A stretch of 64,000 bases of DNA from Ascaphus truei (taxonomy: Eukaryota > Chordata > Amphibia > Anura > Ascaphidae): positions 45,103,171 through 45,167,170 of the forward strand of contig CM071568.1 of NCBI GenBank assembly GCA_036426205.1, given 5' to 3'. Position 1 is the stretch's first letter, and each line of letters begins with the position of its first letter. A model generated the notes under the pieces. It did not search any database, was not told where the DNA came from, and saw only the letters and a program-made list of their open reading frames with translations. A program made the translations under genes and the position numbers. Positions 62,383 through 64,000 of this stretch are shown in pieces.

Positions 62383-63677
62383 GTATGTAACCAGATTGGA
62401 GAGGAAGCAAAAGCCGTTTGTGTTACAGCAAGTAGGATTGCGCCATTAAAATGTCCGTCCCAGGTCACATCACTTGTTTGAAGAAACCTTTTTATGCTTT
62501 CTACAGTAGTTCTGTTTACATGATGGTCCCTTCTGAGGGATATGTTGGTGAATATGTAGGTTTATTGTCACTTTACACAAAAGCTGCATTGGTCCCCATA
62601 GAAGTAAAAGGAATCAAGTTTAGATACTTATTGTATGATTTCTAATGAGATGGAAAGAAGAAAATTTAATGTTTTGTGGTCTTAAGATTTATTTGATCGT
62701 TTTCTTCCCAATAAATATTAGGGTTGAGGTCTCCACCGGAGAGGTCAACAACGAAATTCTTCGTAATGACAACTAAGGGTTTAAAGGTGCATAAATTGCC
62801 TTTTTTTTAAAGAACCTTTTGGCATATCAATAACATCATACACATTGTAACTGACGTGGTTAATGTTCTGCTGTTGCCATATTCCTGCTGCTGTTACTAC
62901 CCATATAATTAATGTATTTAGCCATTGTAATTGCAGCAAGGCAACTTTCCCAGAGTGCTAGTAGGTGCTGGAGGACGTGGGGGAGGAGAGTTTCTGTTCT
63001 AAGCAATAGTGTATTTTCACATTTTGTTTAGTTGTGGAGTACATAGTGTTTTGCTGACCATATAAGGCTTTAAAGCCGTATTACTTGTTCAGTGCCCCAT
63101 CAAAATGTACAGGTTTCATTTGAAACAACATTGACCATTTCTATGCACTTCTAACAGTCGTAGGAAATCGTACTAGCAAACCTTTATTGGGACATCTCGA
63201 ACACATACAGCTGTGGCTAGTCCCTCTGGTGCAGTACGATGTTGGCCCCTCTGGAAGTGACACGGTTAAGAAACGTCTCCTGTAGAGAAGGACTGTTCTA
63301 TGGGTTGAAGCCCCAGTCCCATTTACACAGTTTAAAAATGTCTTAGCGCTTTACATACCCTTATAACAGTCATTTTGAACGCTTGGCTTGGTTCGCTCAC
63401 ATCTAGGGGTGATTATAACCACGGCTCTGTGTCGTAGATGCAAAGGATGGAAGAGCATGACTCCAGCTTTTGTTCCTCATTGGGGGGGCACGGGAGGGGA
63501 GAGACCGTGACAGTGTCACCATTGGTGGAGTTTTTGTGATACTAGTCCCCGACAAAAACAATGTGTGTTGTTGATTCCATGGACCTGGGTATTGCACTTT
63601 TTGGAATAGCTCAGTCCTGGTAGCCGCATTGTTCCTGAAGAAATGTAGATTGATTTGTAGGTTGCGATACCCTAGGG
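62383..63677 (+). other. intron; no independent gene
   Basis: AT-rich sequence without recognisable repeats, except a weak minus ORF (63403-63690) with no domain. Confidence 0.35.
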
Positions 63678-63919
63678 CTGGGGGGCGCAAGATTCTCTGC
63701 GTGGGGCGCAGCGGTTAGGCCCCGCGTGCTTTATTAAGCGGGGAGCGGCCAGCGCCTCTGCAACTTCACTTACCATGGCTCAGACTGCTTCTGGCGACGC
63801 AGTCACGTGACGCCACATGGCCACGGCAACGTGACCATGACGTCAGAACGCTGAGCCACGGTAAGGAGGGGGCACGAGATGGTGGGGGGGCGCAGGGGAA
63901 AAAAGATTGCGCACTCCTG
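63678..63919. mobile_element. hAT-type MITE (242 bp)
   Basis: CTGGGGGGCGCAAGATT at the left and, reversed, CAGGAGTGCGCAATCTTTT at the right, flanked by a perfect 8-bp duplication CCCTAGGG (63670-63677 and 63920-63927). Inside, 'cttaccatggctcag' and 'ctgagccacggtaag' form a second inverted pair around 'tgacgccacatggccacggc'. Confidence 0.85.
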
Positions 63920-64000
63920 CCCTAGGGACGTTCTTAGATAAAATCACATTGTACTCCGAGCGCTCCAAAACATTAGATTTCTTCTTGAAGTTTACAAAAC

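Overview
The window is vertebrate nuclear DNA, most likely from an anuran amphibian. The support is the mix of repeats: a Tx1/L1-like LINE, CR1- and L2-like LINE tails, an RTE fragment, a chromodomain Ty3/Gypsy element, a BEL/Pao element, Helitrons, hAT, Tigger and TTAA MITEs, and many PIF/Harbinger-like MITEs. There are no bacterial-style operons, and no tRNA, rRNA or CRISPR array was recognised. The species call is inference.

Layout. 1-9 kb: noncoding repeats, including a 1.55 kb solo-LTR-like element (1835-3389) and a TTAA MITE (5927-6379). 9.5-17.3 kb: two copies of a promoter-bearing repeat (YY1, NRF1, ZNF143 and CCAAT motifs), possible exon remnants at 12.7-13.4 kb, a hAT MITE and a gag-like ORF. 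17.6-25.2 kb: a minus-strand L1 with ORF1 open and ORF2 broken; a second LINE has inserted into its endonuclease and G/C-asymmetric DNA lies between its ORFs. 25.6-29.6 kb: a LINE tail split by a 638 bp palindrome-bearing insertion, then Harbinger-like, Helitron and TTAA elements. 30.07-33.30 kb: a 3.2 kb hAT-type element with a perfect 8-bp target duplication, filled with simple repeats, followed immediately by a Tigger-like MITE. 34.7-37.9 kb: a near-perfect palindrome, a minisatellite and a minus-strand Helitron. 38-46.1 kb: an RTE fragment, then a BEL/Pao pol remnant split by a complete but inactivated Gypsy chromovirus (40243-45819, target duplication GTTCT). 46.7-50.9 kb: an L2/CR1-like LINE split by a second copy of the solo-LTR-like element (47047-48961, target duplication ATCAC). 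51-55.9 kb: LTR and LINE debris and Harbinger-like MITEs. 56-64 kb: a CpG island with a probable first coding exon, a phase-compatible second exon about 6 kb downstream, and intronic repeats.

The only likely host gene is the one starting at 56218; I do not recognise it. Everything else is mobile-element sequence at different stages of decay, and the nested insertions give a relative order of events. The most interesting points are the apparent Tf1/sushi-type self-priming signal of the Gypsy element, the repeat-expanded hAT element, the repeat that carries a housekeeping-type promoter, the CRE-bearing Harbinger-like MITEs beside the CpG-island promoter, and two long palindromes with almost no spacer. 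All identifications were made by eye from motifs and termini.
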